Assembly (NCBI RefSeq): GCF_001613505.1
Contig: NZ_BDCM01000003.1
Coordinates: 620,001-684,000, forward strand
From: Nocardia mikamii NBRC 108933
GTDB lineage: Bacteria > Actinomycetota > Actinomycetes > Mycobacteriales > Mycobacteriaceae
Length of the DNA: 64,000 nucleotides
Direction: 5' to 3'
The notes beneath the pieces were generated by a model that had not been told where the DNA came from, searched no databases, and was given only the letters and a program-made list of their open reading frames with translations. A program made the translations under genes and the position numbers. Positions 44,346 to 54,359 of the stretch are shown here, in pieces. Each line of letters opens with the position of its first letter. The first letter of the stretch is position 1.

Positions 44346-45803
44346 CTACCCCTCGGATCGGTCTCCCGTGAGCTGCGTGGCCACCTCGCGGACCGCGGCC
44401 CGCACCATGTTCGCGTAGTCGTCCACATCCACCACCTGAGGGTCGGCGTGGATGGACAGGGTGACCGTCGTTCCCAGCCCGTGCAGGCCGTGGGTCAGAT
44501 GCATCACCGCGCCGAGGGCGGGGAAACCGGCGGTGAAGCGGACCACCCCGCCGGCGATCGACAGATCCGCCTCGCCGCGGTGGACGCTGGACAGCACCGT
44601 ATGACCCGATATCCGCTCGGGGACCAGGTCCAGCGGGTAGCCAGCGATATCGCGACGGAGAACCGGGGCGGGGATCGCGTCGGTGACGCGGTCGCGCGCG
44701 GACTGCAGCGGATGCGTGGCGCGGACTCGTCGTTCGGCCAGCGCCGCGGCGATGCGGCGCGCCCGCAGAGGCAGGTCCGATTCCGAGGCGCACAGATCGA
44801 CGCCGAGGTCGCGATAGTTGTTGCGCGGGACCGCTTTTCGATCGGCCGACACGGGCCCGGCCATCGAGACCTGCGCACCCAACGGGTCGCCGGATTCGCC
44901 GTGGAGGGCGAGATAGCGACTCATCGCGACGGATATCGCGGTCAACGCGACGACCGTGACCGTGTACCCGGGAACGTGCAGCTGCTCCCCCGCGATCACG
45001 CGGACGACCCGACGCGCGGGCGCCGGCGGGCGGTTCAGTGCGGTGGGAGCGAAGTTCGGTGCGGCGGGCGGAATCTCACCTGCCTCGGCGAGGCTGTGCA
45101 GTTCCCGATCCGCACGAGCCGCGACAAGGCCCCGCCGCACCGTGCGCGCCATCCGGGGCAGAAACGACACCAGCGAGATCGCCTCGACAGCGAGAGTTTT
45201 CGCGCTTCGCCCGAGGTCGGGGCGGATCCACCCGCGGTGGTGCCGATTCACCGCCGAACCGTCCGGCGAAACCGCATCGACGGGTGAACCCGTGTCGCCC
45301 GAACCGCCACCGAAATCGGCGTCCCCCCGCGCTGCCGTATCCAGACCCCGCAACAACTCGCGCGCGATGGTGGCGGCCCGTTGCCCGTCGGCCAGCGCAT
45401 GCGAAAGTTGCAGCACCACAACGAGTGCGGGCATGGAGCCACCCGGTGCGTCCCGGATTCCGCGATACAGATGAACGCGCCAGGTGTATCGCCGCGCCGG
45501 TACCGCTTCCCCGAGAATCTCCCCCAGTGAAGCTTCCACAGTCGTCCACAGCGACTCCGCGAGCGTGTGGACGACGACCTGCGCGTCATCGAAATCCGCA
45601 GGCTCCCAGGCGGGATAGGCGAAGCGATGTTCGCGGATCCGGACGCGCAAATCCGGGATTTCGGCGCTGCGCGCGATCACCGCTGCCCGCAGCGCGTCCG
45701 CGGACCGTCCGGTGTCGTCGAAGCAGTAGAGCAGGTACAGGTCGTTGCAGGCTCGGCGCGACAGCCAGAACCTGGTGGCATCCTGCGGCGTCAGTAGATC
45801 CAC
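44346..45803 (-). CDS. WS/DGAT-like acyltransferase family protein
   Basis: 485 residues from GTG 45803. The opening [21 protein letters not shown] is typical of the wax ester synthase/diacylglycerol acyltransferase group. [17 protein letters not shown] aligns with the HHxxxDG catalytic motif, but the first His is Ser; the second His and DG remain. The final part has [22 protein letters not shown] and CNxPG-type surface sequence. Such enzymes store triacylglycerol or wax ester. The Ser substitution occurs in some active members, so activity is uncertain. The start is not backed by a strong ribosome-binding site. Confidence 0.65.
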   Translation of the reverse strand: MDLLTPQDATRFWLSRRACNDLYLLYCFDDTGRSADALRAAVIARSAEIPDLRVRIREHRFAYPAWEPADFDDAQVVVHTLAESLWTTVEASLGEILGEAVPARRYTWRVHLYRGIRDAPGGSMPALVVVLQLSHALADGQRAATIARELLRGLDTAARGDADFGGGSGDTGSPVDAVSPDGSAVNRHHRGWIRPDLGRSAKTLAVEAISLVSFLPRMARTVRRGLVAARADRELHSLAEAGEIPPAAPNFAPTALNRPPAPARRVVRVIAGEQLHVPGYTVTVVALTAISVAMSRYLALHGESGDPLGAQVSMAGPVSADRKAVPRNNYRDLGVDLCASESDLPLRARRIAAALAERRVRATHPLQSARDRVTDAIPAPVLRRDIAGYPLDLVPERISGHTVLSSVHRGEADLSIAGGVVRFTAGFPALGAVMHLTHGLHGLGTTVTLSIHADPQVVDVDDYANMVRAAVREVATQLTGDRSEG

Positions 45804-45930
45804 CCGCCGACGATATCCACATCCGTCCACAATTCCCGCACCGACGCTATCGACGCAGGTCAACTCGAGTGCTACGCTCTGTAGTAGACAGTCTCGACCA
45901 CTCTCATACACCCGGGGCGGGGTGAGTGCC

Positions 45931-47517
45931 ATGGCAATCCCGGACGGCGCCGACGAGAGATTCCGCGCGGCGCCCTTCCTCAGAAGATCCATCAACAAGG
46001 TCTTTCCGACACACTGGTCGTTCCTGCTCGGGGAGATCGCGCTCTACAGCTTCGTCATTCTGCTGCTGTCGGGCGTCTATCTGACACTGTTCTTCGATCC
46101 GTCGATGACCGAGGTCGTGTATCAGGGCTCCTACCAGCCGTTGCGGGGCGTATCGATGTCGCGGGCCTACGAATCGGCGCTGAATCTCTCGTTCGAGGTG
46201 CGCGGCGGCCTGTTCGTGCGGCAGGTGCATCATTGGGCCGCATTGCTTTTCGCCACCTCGATCGTCGTGCATCTGTGCCGCATATTCTTCACCGGCGCGT
46301 TTCGCAAACCACGCGAGGGCAATTGGGTGATCGGCTCGTTGTTGCTGATCCTGGCGATGTTCGAGGGCTTCTTCGGCTACTCGCTGCCCGACGATCTGCT
46401 GTCCGGAACGGGCCTGCGGGCGGCGTTCGCCGGAATCACCATGGGTATTCCGCTGATCGGCACCTGGCTGCACTGGTTGATGTTCGGGGGCGACTTCCCG
46501 GGCACGATCATCCTTCCGCGCCTGTACATCGCGCACGTGCTGCTCCTGCCCGGCATCATGCTGGCATTGATCGCCGCGCACATCGCCATCGTCTGGTATC
46601 AGAAGCACACGCAGTTCCCCGGGCCGGCGCGCACCGAGAAGAACGTGGTGGGCACGCGGATCGTGCCCGTCTTCGTCCTGGATCAGGGCGCGTTCTTCAT
46701 GTTCACCCTCGCCGTGGTCGCGACCATGGGCGGGCTGCTGCAGATCAATCCGATCTGGAATCTGGGTCCCTACAACCCTTCCCACGTCTCGGCCGGCACC
46801 CAACCCGATTTCTACCTGATGTGGACCGACGGTTTCCTGCGCCTGTTCCCGCCGTGGGAGCTGTATCTGTTCGGGCATACCGTGCCGAGCGCATTCGCGG
46901 TGGCGGTCGTGATGACGCTCGTGTTCGCCCTGCTGATCGGCTATCCGTGGATCGAGAAGCGGCTCACGCGCGACCGTGCGTCACACAATCTGCTGCAACG
47001 CCCGCGCGATGTGCCGGTGCGCACCGCGATCGGCGCGATGGCCCTCGCCTTCTATCTGGTCCTGACACTGGCCTGCGTCAACGACATCATCGCGCTGAAA
47101 TTCGATATCTCGCTCAATGCCACGACGTGGTTCTTCCGGATCGCGCTGCTGCTCGTTCCACCGCTCGCCTACTTTCTCGCGTACCGGATGTGCCTGGCGT
47201 TGCAGCGCGCGGACCGGGCCGTCCTGGCCCACGGCATCGAAACCGGCATCCTGCGCCGGCTGCCGCACGGCGAGTACATCGAAATCCATCAACCGCTCGG
47301 ACCAGTGGATCGTGCCGGGCAGCCGGTGCCGCTGGAATATCAGGGCGCGCCGGTTCCGAAGAAGGTCAACCGGCTGGGCCTGTCCGGGGCGTCCGGCAGC
47401 GGCGGCTTCCTGCGACCCGATCCGTCCGGACAGCGGGAACGCGTCGCTGCGGCCACACACGAGCAAGAGCGCCGCCTGACGGCCGCACTGCGCGACCATC
47501 AGGATCGGCCACACTGA
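45931..47517 (+). CDS. qcrB: Orphan QcrB-like cytochrome b of the actinobacterial bc1-aa3 supercomplex type
   Basis: 528 residues with about eight to nine membrane helices. [35 protein letters not shown] is near-identical in style to mycobacterial Qcr[21 protein letters not shown] and WLHWLMFGG hold the heme-binding His residues. [13 protein letters not shown] corresponds to the quinol-oxidation motif. The actinobacterial C-terminal tail ([15 protein letters not shown], then [27 protein letters not shown]) is present. No qcrA, qcrC or ctaE is adjacent, so this is probably a second copy. The gene is divergent from the WS/DGAT-like gene. Confidence 0.85.
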   Translation: MAIPDGADERFRAAPFLRRSINKVFPTHWSFLLGEIALYSFVILLLSGVYLTLFFDPSMTEVVYQGSYQPLRGVSMSRAYESALNLSFEVRGGLFVRQVHHWAALLFATSIVVHLCRIFFTGAFRKPREGNWVIGSLLLILAMFEGFFGYSLPDDLLSGTGLRAAFAGITMGIPLIGTWLHWLMFGGDFPGTIILPRLYIAHVLLLPGIMLALIAAHIAIVWYQKHTQFPGPARTEKNVVGTRIVPVFVLDQGAFFMFTLAVVATMGGLLQINPIWNLGPYNPSHVSAGTQPDFYLMWTDGFLRLFPPWELYLFGHTVPSAFAVAVVMTLVFALLIGYPWIEKRLTRDRASHNLLQRPRDVPVRTAIGAMALAFYLVLTLACVNDIIALKFDISLNATTWFFRIALLLVPPLAYFLAYRMCLALQRADRAVLAHGIETGILRRLPHGEYIEIHQPLGPVDRAGQPVPLEYQGAPVPKKVNRLGLSGASGSGGFLRPDPSGQRERVAAATHEQERRLTAALRDHQDRPH

Positions 47518-47524
47518 CGGTCGC

Positions 47525-47734
47525 TCAGGCGGAACCCAGCTTCCCGTCGGTCACACCCGAGACGAACGCATCCCACTCGCCGGGTGTGAAAGCCAGAATC
47601 GGCCCGCGGCCGCAGTCTTTGGTATCGCGAACCCCGACATTGCCGTCCCCCAGAAATGCGACCTCGACACAGTTTCCGTCGGGACCGCTGTATTTACTCT
47701 TGCGCCACACCGCACCGGTCGAATCAACCTTCAC
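47525..47734 (-). CDS. DUF397 protein
   Basis: 69 residues from GTG 47734, with AAAGGAGAGG upstream. VWRKSKYSGPDGNCVEVAFLGDGNVGVRDTKDCGRGPILAFTPGEWDAFVSGV is a complete DUF397 domain, common in actinomycetes. Such genes usually pair with an XRE-type regulator. None lies within the upstream 380 bases, so this one is an orphan here. The role is not established. It ends eight bases from the convergent qcrB. Confidence 0.8.
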   Translation of the reverse strand: MKVDSTGAVWRKSKYSGPDGNCVEVAFLGDGNVGVRDTKDCGRGPILAFTPGEWDAFVSGVTDGKLGSA

Positions 47735-48117
47735 CTCAACCTCTCCTTTACCACCGTAGATAACGCGACAATAGTGCTTCCCTCGTCGCCGGACCCGGAC
47801 TTCTCGAGACTCGACGGCTCCACAATGCGCCTGGTCATAGCGCACGAACTACTCGATGAACGGACTGGTTCACGAGGCACGCACCGCCGTGGTGCGTCCT
47901 CGCATTGATCCCGGGAGAGCACCCTAGCAGCACCCACAATCGCTGTCCCGCGTCTTTTCACTTTCAATCACTCGAATTGCTGGTAAAGAATTCCCGTTCA
48001 CTAATAGCGGGATAATTGCCAAATGACCGGAGAATGATCCGCTAAACAAAACTGGCCCGGGAAATTCTCCCATCCGCGGCCGTGCCCTGCCCCGGATAAA
48101 CCGTGCGGTTGCTCGGT
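47735..48117. other. AT-richer intergenic region
   Basis: No gene is supported in either direction. It has relatively AT-rich DNA at 47950-48060. A dyad GGAGAAT (48029-48035) pairs with ATTCTCC (48064-48070), and there is a smaller CCCG/CGGG hairpin just before. It could hold the promoters of the divergent DUF397 and DUF309 genes, or be the scar of a lost DUF397 partner. Confidence 0.4.
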
Positions 48118-48603
48118 ATGGATCATGGAGTAGTGGTGGAACGAGATCGCGACGATGCCGGACACGCCCGAAATGCCCGTCCTCGAGACCGGTTCGGGCG
48201 ACCACTACCGCCCGGTAGCGTGGGCGTCGCCCGTATTCCGGATGATCTCGACCTCCCACCGGCCGAAACCCTGGACTATGCCCAACGCCTCCTGGACGAC
48301 GGACTGGCCTTCAACGCACACGAGGTGCTGGAGGCGGCATGGAAGAACGGACCGTTCGCGGAAAGGATGCTGTGGCAGGGTCTGGCCCAGTACGCGGTGG
48401 GCCTCACCCACATCCAGCGCGGTAATCCGAAGGGCGCTCGCACCCTGCTCGAGCGGGCGATCGGCCGGTTGTCGGCCACGCCGTCGCCGCCGTACGGCAT
48501 CGATGCGGCCGGGCTCGTCGCACATGCCGAGGGGCTGCTGGCGGATCTGGATGCCGGCCGCGAGATTCCGGAGGACGCGCTGTGCCCCCGGCTGCGCGGA
48601 TGA
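48118..48603 (+). CDS. DUF309 protein
   Basis: 161 residues if started at ATG 48118; GTG codons at 48133 and 48136 after GGAG are alternatives. RLLDDGLAFNAHEVLEAAWKNGPFAERMLWQGLAQYAVGLTHIQRGNPKGARTLLERA is the DUF309 signature, a small helical-repeat domain with a conserved HE pair. The biochemical role is unknown. The stop overlaps the gluQ start (ATGA), so the two are co-translated. Confidence 0.75.
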   Translation: MDHGVVVERDRDDAGHARNARPRDRFGRPLPPGSVGVARIPDDLDLPPAETLDYAQRLLDDGLAFNAHEVLEAAWKNGPFAERMLWQGLAQYAVGLTHIQRGNPKGARTLLERAIGRLSATPSPPYGIDAAGLVAHAEGLLADLDAGREIPEDALCPRLRG

Positions 48604-49520
48604 TTCCGCACACCGCCGGCGCCGGCCGCTTCGCCCCCAGCCCCTCCGGCGATCTGCATCTGGGCAATCTCCGCACCGCCCTGCTGGCATGGCTGTTCGC
48701 CCGCAGCACGGCCCGCAATTTCCGGCTGCGCATCGAAGACCTGGACCGGGTGCGGGCGGGTGCGGAGCAGCGCCAGCTCGAAGATCTGGCCGCGATCGGA
48801 CTGGACTGGGACGGCGAGGTGGTCCGGCAATCGGACCGCGCCCCGCGCTACGCGGCGGCGATCGAGCGACTCGGCGCGGCCGGAATGACCTACGAATGTT
48901 ATTGCACGCGAAAAGAGATCCAGAAGGCCGTCTCCGCACCGCACGGCCCGATGGGCGCCTACCCGGGAACCTGCCGCGACCTCACCGAGGCGCAGCGAGC
49001 GGCCAAGCGCGCCGAGGGCCGGCCCGCCGCACTGCGGTTGCGCTCACAGACAACGGAATTCGAGATCACCGACGAGATCCACGGCCGGTACCGAGGGCTG
49101 GTCGACGATTTCGTGCTGCGGCGTGGCGACGGAACGGCGGCCTACAATCTCGCGGTCGTGGTCGACGATGCGGCACAGGGCTTCGACCAGGTCGTTCGCG
49201 GTGACGATCTGCTGCCCTCGACACCGCGGCAAGCCTATCTGGCCACGGTCCTCGGACTCGCCGTACCCGCGTACGCGCACGTCCCGCTGGTGCTCAACAC
49301 CGACGGCGCGCGACTGGCCAAGCGCGACGGGGCCGTAACCCTGCGCGACAGAACAGCTCTCGGCGAGACGCCGCGTCAGGTTTTCACCATGCTCGCGGCC
49401 TCGCTCGGCCTGCGGGGCGAGACACCGCGAGCACTGCTGGATCAGTTCACTCCGGCGACGGTGCCGCACGCACCGTGGATTCTGGACCCCGCACATCCGG
49501 AGCCGCTGCGGCACAGCTGA
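48600..49520 (+). CDS. gluQ: Glutamyl-queuosine tRNA(Asp) synthetase
   Basis: 306 residues, a truncated class I glutamyl-tRNA synthetase without the anticodon-binding half. GRFAPSPSGDLHLGNLRTALLAWLFA gives the HIGH-type motif (HLGN), and LAKRDGAVTL stands for KMSKS. The zinc-binding residues Cys-x-Cys (YECYCTR) and GTC are present. GluQRS attaches glutamate to queuosine at position 34 of tRNA-Asp. Its presence implies the cell makes queuosine, in agreement with the tgt and yhhQ genes nearby. Confidence 0.9.
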   Translation: MIPHTAGAGRFAPSPSGDLHLGNLRTALLAWLFARSTARNFRLRIEDLDRVRAGAEQRQLEDLAAIGLDWDGEVVRQSDRAPRYAAAIERLGAAGMTYECYCTRKEIQKAVSAPHGPMGAYPGTCRDLTEAQRAAKRAEGRPAALRLRSQTTEFEITDEIHGRYRGLVDDFVLRRGDGTAAYNLAVVVDDAAQGFDQVVRGDDLLPSTPRQAYLATVLGLAVPAYAHVPLVLNTDGARLAKRDGAVTLRDRTALGETPRQVFTMLAASLGLRGETPRALLDQFTPATVPHAPWILDPAHPEPLRHS

Positions 49521-49530
49521 TCCGGCGAAC

Positions 49531-49554
49531 GTGCGTCCGGTGTTCCGGACGCAC
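49531..49554. terminator. Bidirectional terminator
   Basis: GTGCGTCCGG and CCGGACGCAC pair perfectly around TGTT, between convergent gluQ and the DUF4190 gene. Confidence 0.7.
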
Positions 49555-49562
49555 TGCCGCTC

Positions 49563-50099
49563 CTACCAGTTCGCCGCCGCGATGTTGACGATCACCCACA
49601 CGATGGTGAGCACGATGCCGACGGCACCGACCCAGATCCCGCCGAGCGCCATACCGCGGCCTTGGCCGCCGCGCTCCTTGATCTGGTTCAGCGCGATCAC
49701 ACCCAGGATGATCCCGACGATCGATCCGATACAGGTGCACAGCCCCAGGATCGACGCGATCAGCGAACCGATCGCCAGGCCGTTGGTACCCTGCTGCGGC
49801 GCCGCGTAGCCGTAGGGCTGATACGGCGTCGCGGCCGGATAGCCGTAACCGGGCTGGCCGTAGGGCTGCTGCTGCGGATAGCTCGGATAGGACTGCTGCT
49901 GTTGCGGCGGCGGGGTCGGCTGCTGGTAGGGAGACGACTGCTGATGCGGGGCCGAGGAGTACCCGGCCTGCGGATTGGGCGGCGGGGTGGGCTGCTGCGA
50001 CGGGGTCGGCGGAACCGACTGGTGGCCGCCCGAATCGGACGAGACACCTTCGCCGCCGTACTGTTTCCACCATTCGTCGGAATCGCCGGGATTCGTCAT
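49563..50099 (-). CDS. DUF4190 membrane protein with Gln/Pro-rich tail
   Basis: 178 residues. The first 105 residues are low-complexity Gln/Pro/Tyr-rich. Two membrane helices (GLAIGSLIASILGLCTCIGSIVGIILGVIALNQI and GMALGGIWVGAVGIVLTIVWVIVNI) flank the GGQGRGMALGG loop, the DUF4190 core. The function is unknown. It is divergent from the yhhQ transporter gene and separates the queuosine genes, to which it is probably unrelated. Confidence 0.75.
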   Translation of the reverse strand: MTNPGDSDEWWKQYGGEGVSSDSGGHQSVPPTPSQQPTPPPNPQAGYSSAPHQQSSPYQQPTPPPQQQQSYPSYPQQQPYGQPGYGYPAATPYQPYGYAAPQQGTNGLAIGSLIASILGLCTCIGSIVGIILGVIALNQIKERGGQGRGMALGGIWVGAVGIVLTIVWVIVNIAAANW

Positions 50100-50148
50100 C
50101 GGTCCAGCCTATTCCACCGGGCCCGGTTGCCGGTATCGTGCACAGGTC

Positions 50149-50922
50149 GTGAGTGAGACACAAGAAACGACACCGACCGGGGAGTCTGGACGCCCCGCGG
50201 TCGAACACGCAGCATTCGCGCAGGCCGCGGGGGGTCCCTTCACGTTGATCGTGACCTTGTTCACGGCGACGCTGATGATTTCCAACATCTGCGCGACCAA
50301 GGGCGTGCAGTTCTTCACCGGCCACGAGGTGTCCCTCGGACCCATCGAAATCCTGCCGATCACCACCGACGGAGCGTTCTTCCTGTTTCCGCTCGCCTAT
50401 GTGATCGGCGACGTGCTGAGCGAGGTGTACGGCTTCAAGGCCGCCCGCCGCACCATCTACTACGGCTTCGGCATGCTGATTCTGATGGTGGTCTGCTTCT
50501 GGATCGCGATCGGACTGCCGGCGGCCGGGTTCTACGAGAATCAGGACGCCTTCCGCACCGTCGCCGGAACCACGCCGCAGCTCGTCGCCGCCGGGCTCGC
50601 CGGTTATGTGGTAGGCCAGTTCCTGAACTCGGTGACGCTGGTGCTGATCAAGGAGCGCACCAAGGAGAAACATCTGTGGGCGCGGCTGCTGGGCTCCACC
50701 GTCGCCGGCGAATTCGGTGACACGCTGGTGTTCTGCTCGATCGCGGCGACCGCCATCGGGATCAACACCTGGGGCGCGTTCATCAACTACGTGATCGTCG
50801 GCTTCGTATGGAAGACGCTGTGCGAGGTGCTGATCATGCCGATCAGCTACCGCTGCATCGCCTACCTGAAGAAGCACGAACCCAGCTACGCACCACTGGA
50901 CAAGCCCGCGCTCTACAGCTGA
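50149..50922 (+). CDS. yhhQ: Queuosine precursor transporter
   Basis: 257 residues from GTG 50149, a six-helix membrane protein. VTLFTATLMISNICATKGVQFF, FFLFPLAYVIGDVLSEVYGFKAARRTIYYGF and FGDTLVFCSIAATAIGINTWG are hallmarks of the YhhQ/VUT-1 family, which takes up preQ0/preQ1 or queuine. The function agrees with tgt and gluQ in the same neighbourhood. Its 3' end faces tgt with a 28-base gap. Confidence 0.9.
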   Translation: MSETQETTPTGESGRPAVEHAAFAQAAGGPFTLIVTLFTATLMISNICATKGVQFFTGHEVSLGPIEILPITTDGAFFLFPLAYVIGDVLSEVYGFKAARRTIYYGFGMLILMVVCFWIAIGLPAAGFYENQDAFRTVAGTTPQLVAAGLAGYVVGQFLNSVTLVLIKERTKEKHLWARLLGSTVAGEFGDTLVFCSIAATAIGINTWGAFINYVIVGFVWKTLCEVLIMPISYRCIAYLKKHEPSYAPLDKPALYS

Positions 50923-50950
50923 CGCGGCACCGGGGGCAGGGCCTTTCCGT

Positions 50951-52252
<1,302 letters not shown>

Positions 52253-54199
52253 CTACACCACGTCCAGCGGCTCCTCGTCGACCAGATCCTGATCGATCGC
52301 CGCACCGGTGAACTGCGCGTTGTAGAGACGGAAGTAGGCGCCGCGGGCGGCCAGCAGCCGCTCGTGGGCGCCCTGCTCGACGATGTGGCCGCCCTCCATC
52401 ACCACGATCAGATCGGCATCGCGGATGGTCGAAAGCCGGTGCGCGATAACGAAACTGGTGCGATCGCGGCGCAGCGCGGCCATGGCCTGCTGCACCAGTA
52501 GTTCGGTGCGGGTGTCGACCGAACTGGTGGCCTCGTCGAGGATCAGGATGGTCGGCTTGGCCAGGAAGGCGCGGGCGATGGTGATCAGCTGTTTCTCACC
52601 AGCGCTGACCCCGGAGCCCTCCTCGTCGATCACCGTGGCGTAACCCTGCGGCAGCGAATGGACGAAGCGGTCCACATAGGCGGCGCGGGCGGCCGCGAGG
52701 ATCTCCTCTTCGCTCGCCTCCGGATTTCCGTAGGCGATGTTCTCTCGGATGGTGCCGCCGAACAACCAGGTGTCCTGCAACACCATGCCGATCCGCGAGC
52801 GCAGCCGGTCGCGGCCGATGCCGGTGATGTCGACCCCGTCGATGGTGATCGCGCCGGAATCCAGTTCGTAGAACCGCTCGAGCAGATTGACCAGCGTCGT
52901 CTTACCGGCGCCCGTCGGTCCCACGATGGCGACCACGTGGCCGGGCTCGGCGACCAGGGAGAGATCGTCGATCACCGGCTTGTCGGGCTCGTAGCGGAAC
53001 GACACCGCGTCGAATTCGACCCGGCCGCGATCGATCGGACGCGGGTCCTCCGCACGCGGATCCGGAACCTGCTCGTCGGCATCGAGGATTTCGAAGATCC
53101 GCTCGGCCGAGGCGACACCCGACTGCAGCAGGTTGACCATCGAGCCGATCTGGGTGAGCGGCTGGCTGAACTGTCGGGAGTACTGGATGAATGCCTGCAC
53201 CTCACCCAGCGACAGACTGCCCGAGGCCACGCGCAGACCACCGACCACGGCGATCAGCACATAGTTCAGGTTCCCGATGAACATCATCACCGGCATGATC
53301 AGCCCGGAGATGAACTGCGCTTTGAAGCTGGCCTGGTAGAGCTTGTCGTTGCGCTTGTCGAATTCCTCGCCGACCTCGCGGATGCGGCCGAATGCCGTGA
53401 CCACCTCGTGGCCGGTGAAGGCCTCCTCGACCTGCGCGTTGACCAGACCGGTGTACTTCCATTGATCGACGAAATGCGGTTTCGACCGCTTCGCGATCTG
53501 GGCCGTGACGATCACCGCGGCCGGCACCGTCAGCAGTGCGATCACCGCCAGCAGCGGCGAGATCCAGAACATCATGATCAGGATGCCGATCACCGACAGC
53601 ACCGATATGACCAGCTGGCTCATGGTCTGCTGCAGGCTCTGCGCCACATTGTCGACGTCGTTGGTCACGCGGGAGAGCACATCGCCGCGGGCGTTGGTGT
53701 CGAAGTAGCTCAGCGGCAGCCGGTGGATCTTGTCCTCCACCTCGCTGCGCAGCCGCTGCACCGCGCGGTTGATCACCGTGGCCAGCAGATACGCCTGCAA
53801 CCAGTTGAACAGCGCGGCCAGCACGTACAGCACCAGAACCAGCGTCAGCACCTGGCCCACCGCGCCGAAGTCGACGCCGTGACCGGGGTTGATGTTCATC
53901 GAGGACATCATGTCCGCGAGCCGGTCCTGGCCCTGCGCGCGCAGGGACGCCACCGCCTGATCCTTGGTGAGCCCCGCCGGCAACTGCTTGCTGACGACAC
54001 CGTCGAAGATGAGGTTGGTGGCCTTGCCGAGGATCTGCGGCCCCAGGGTGTTCATGACGACCGACGCGACGGCCAGCACCAGGATCGCGATCACCGCCAC
54101 CCGGTCCGGAGCCAGGCGGCGCAGCAACCGCTTCAGCGTCGGTCCGAACGATTTCGCCTTCTGCCCGGGAGCACCCGGCATCGGCCCCCCGGGCCTCAT
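52253..54199 (-). CDS. ABC exporter half with consensus-type nucleotide site (TM288-like)
   Basis: 648 residues from ATG 54199, which has AGGAGG seven bases upstream. Six membrane helices (about 30-330) are followed by a nucleotide-binding domain: Walker A GPTGAGKTT, signature GVSAGEKQLITIARAF, Walker B ILILDEATSSVD with the catalytic Glu, and switch His in AHRLST. The signature is degenerate (SAGEK for SGGQ). Its partner at 54345 has Asp in place of the catalytic Glu. The two are therefore likely a heterodimeric exporter of the TM287/288 and Rv1273c/Rv1272c kind, substrate unknown. Confidence 0.85.
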   Translation of the reverse strand: MRPGGPMPGAPGQKAKSFGPTLKRLLRRLAPDRVAVIAILVLAVASVVMNTLGPQILGKATNLIFDGVVSKQLPAGLTKDQAVASLRAQGQDRLADMMSSMNINPGHGVDFGAVGQVLTLVLVLYVLAALFNWLQAYLLATVINRAVQRLRSEVEDKIHRLPLSYFDTNARGDVLSRVTNDVDNVAQSLQQTMSQLVISVLSVIGILIMMFWISPLLAVIALLTVPAAVIVTAQIAKRSKPHFVDQWKYTGLVNAQVEEAFTGHEVVTAFGRIREVGEEFDKRNDKLYQASFKAQFISGLIMPVMMFIGNLNYVLIAVVGGLRVASGSLSLGEVQAFIQYSRQFSQPLTQIGSMVNLLQSGVASAERIFEILDADEQVPDPRAEDPRPIDRGRVEFDAVSFRYEPDKPVIDDLSLVAEPGHVVAIVGPTGAGKTTLVNLLERFYELDSGAITIDGVDITGIGRDRLRSRIGMVLQDTWLFGGTIRENIAYGNPEASEEEILAAARAAYVDRFVHSLPQGYATVIDEEGSGVSAGEKQLITIARAFLAKPTILILDEATSSVDTRTELLVQQAMAALRRDRTSFVIAHRLSTIRDADLIVVMEGGHIVEQGAHERLLAARGAYFRLYNAQFTGAAIDQDLVDEEPLDVV

Positions 54200-54359
54200 C
54201 GCGCCGCCTCCTGTGTTCTGTGGGACACCCACACCCGGGCGGCCCGATCAGCAGCTGCGCCAAGGTAGCTCATCGCGCCGCCTGCTGTGTTCTGCGGGAC
54301 ACCCGCACCCGGGGCGGCCCGATCAGCAGCTGCGCCAAGGTAGCTCATCGCGCCGCCTC
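54195..54359. repeat. Imperfect 74/75-bp tandem repeat between the two ABC genes
   Basis: Units begin at 54195, 54269 and 54344 (the last is a short partial). Each starts CTCATCGCGCCGCCT and copies one and two differ at only a handful of positions, including one inserted G. Each unit carries a minus-strand ATGAG start preceded by a purine-rich ribosome-binding site. The one-base length difference shifts the frame between copies. Confidence 0.9.
54196..54348 (-). CDS. Small ORF linking the two ABC genes (50 codons)
   Basis: The frame runs from ATG 54348 to TGA 54196. Its ATG overlaps the stop of the 54345 gene and its stop overlaps the ATG of the next gene (ATGA at both ends). It encodes two copies of MSYLGAAADRAA plus linker, a direct reading of the tandem repeat. 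It may be only a translational bridge that keeps ribosomes coupled across a duplication. There is no evidence for a stable product. Confidence 0.4.
   Translation of the reverse strand: MSYLGAAADRAAPGAGVPQNTAGGAMSYLGAAADRAARVWVSHRTQEAAR

Noticed and set aside
45880..45900. TGTAGTA before the orphan qcrB resembles a BlaI half-site
   Set aside because: Only one half matches; the opposite half (TACGCTC) shares three bases. BlaI control would need a proper two-half site.
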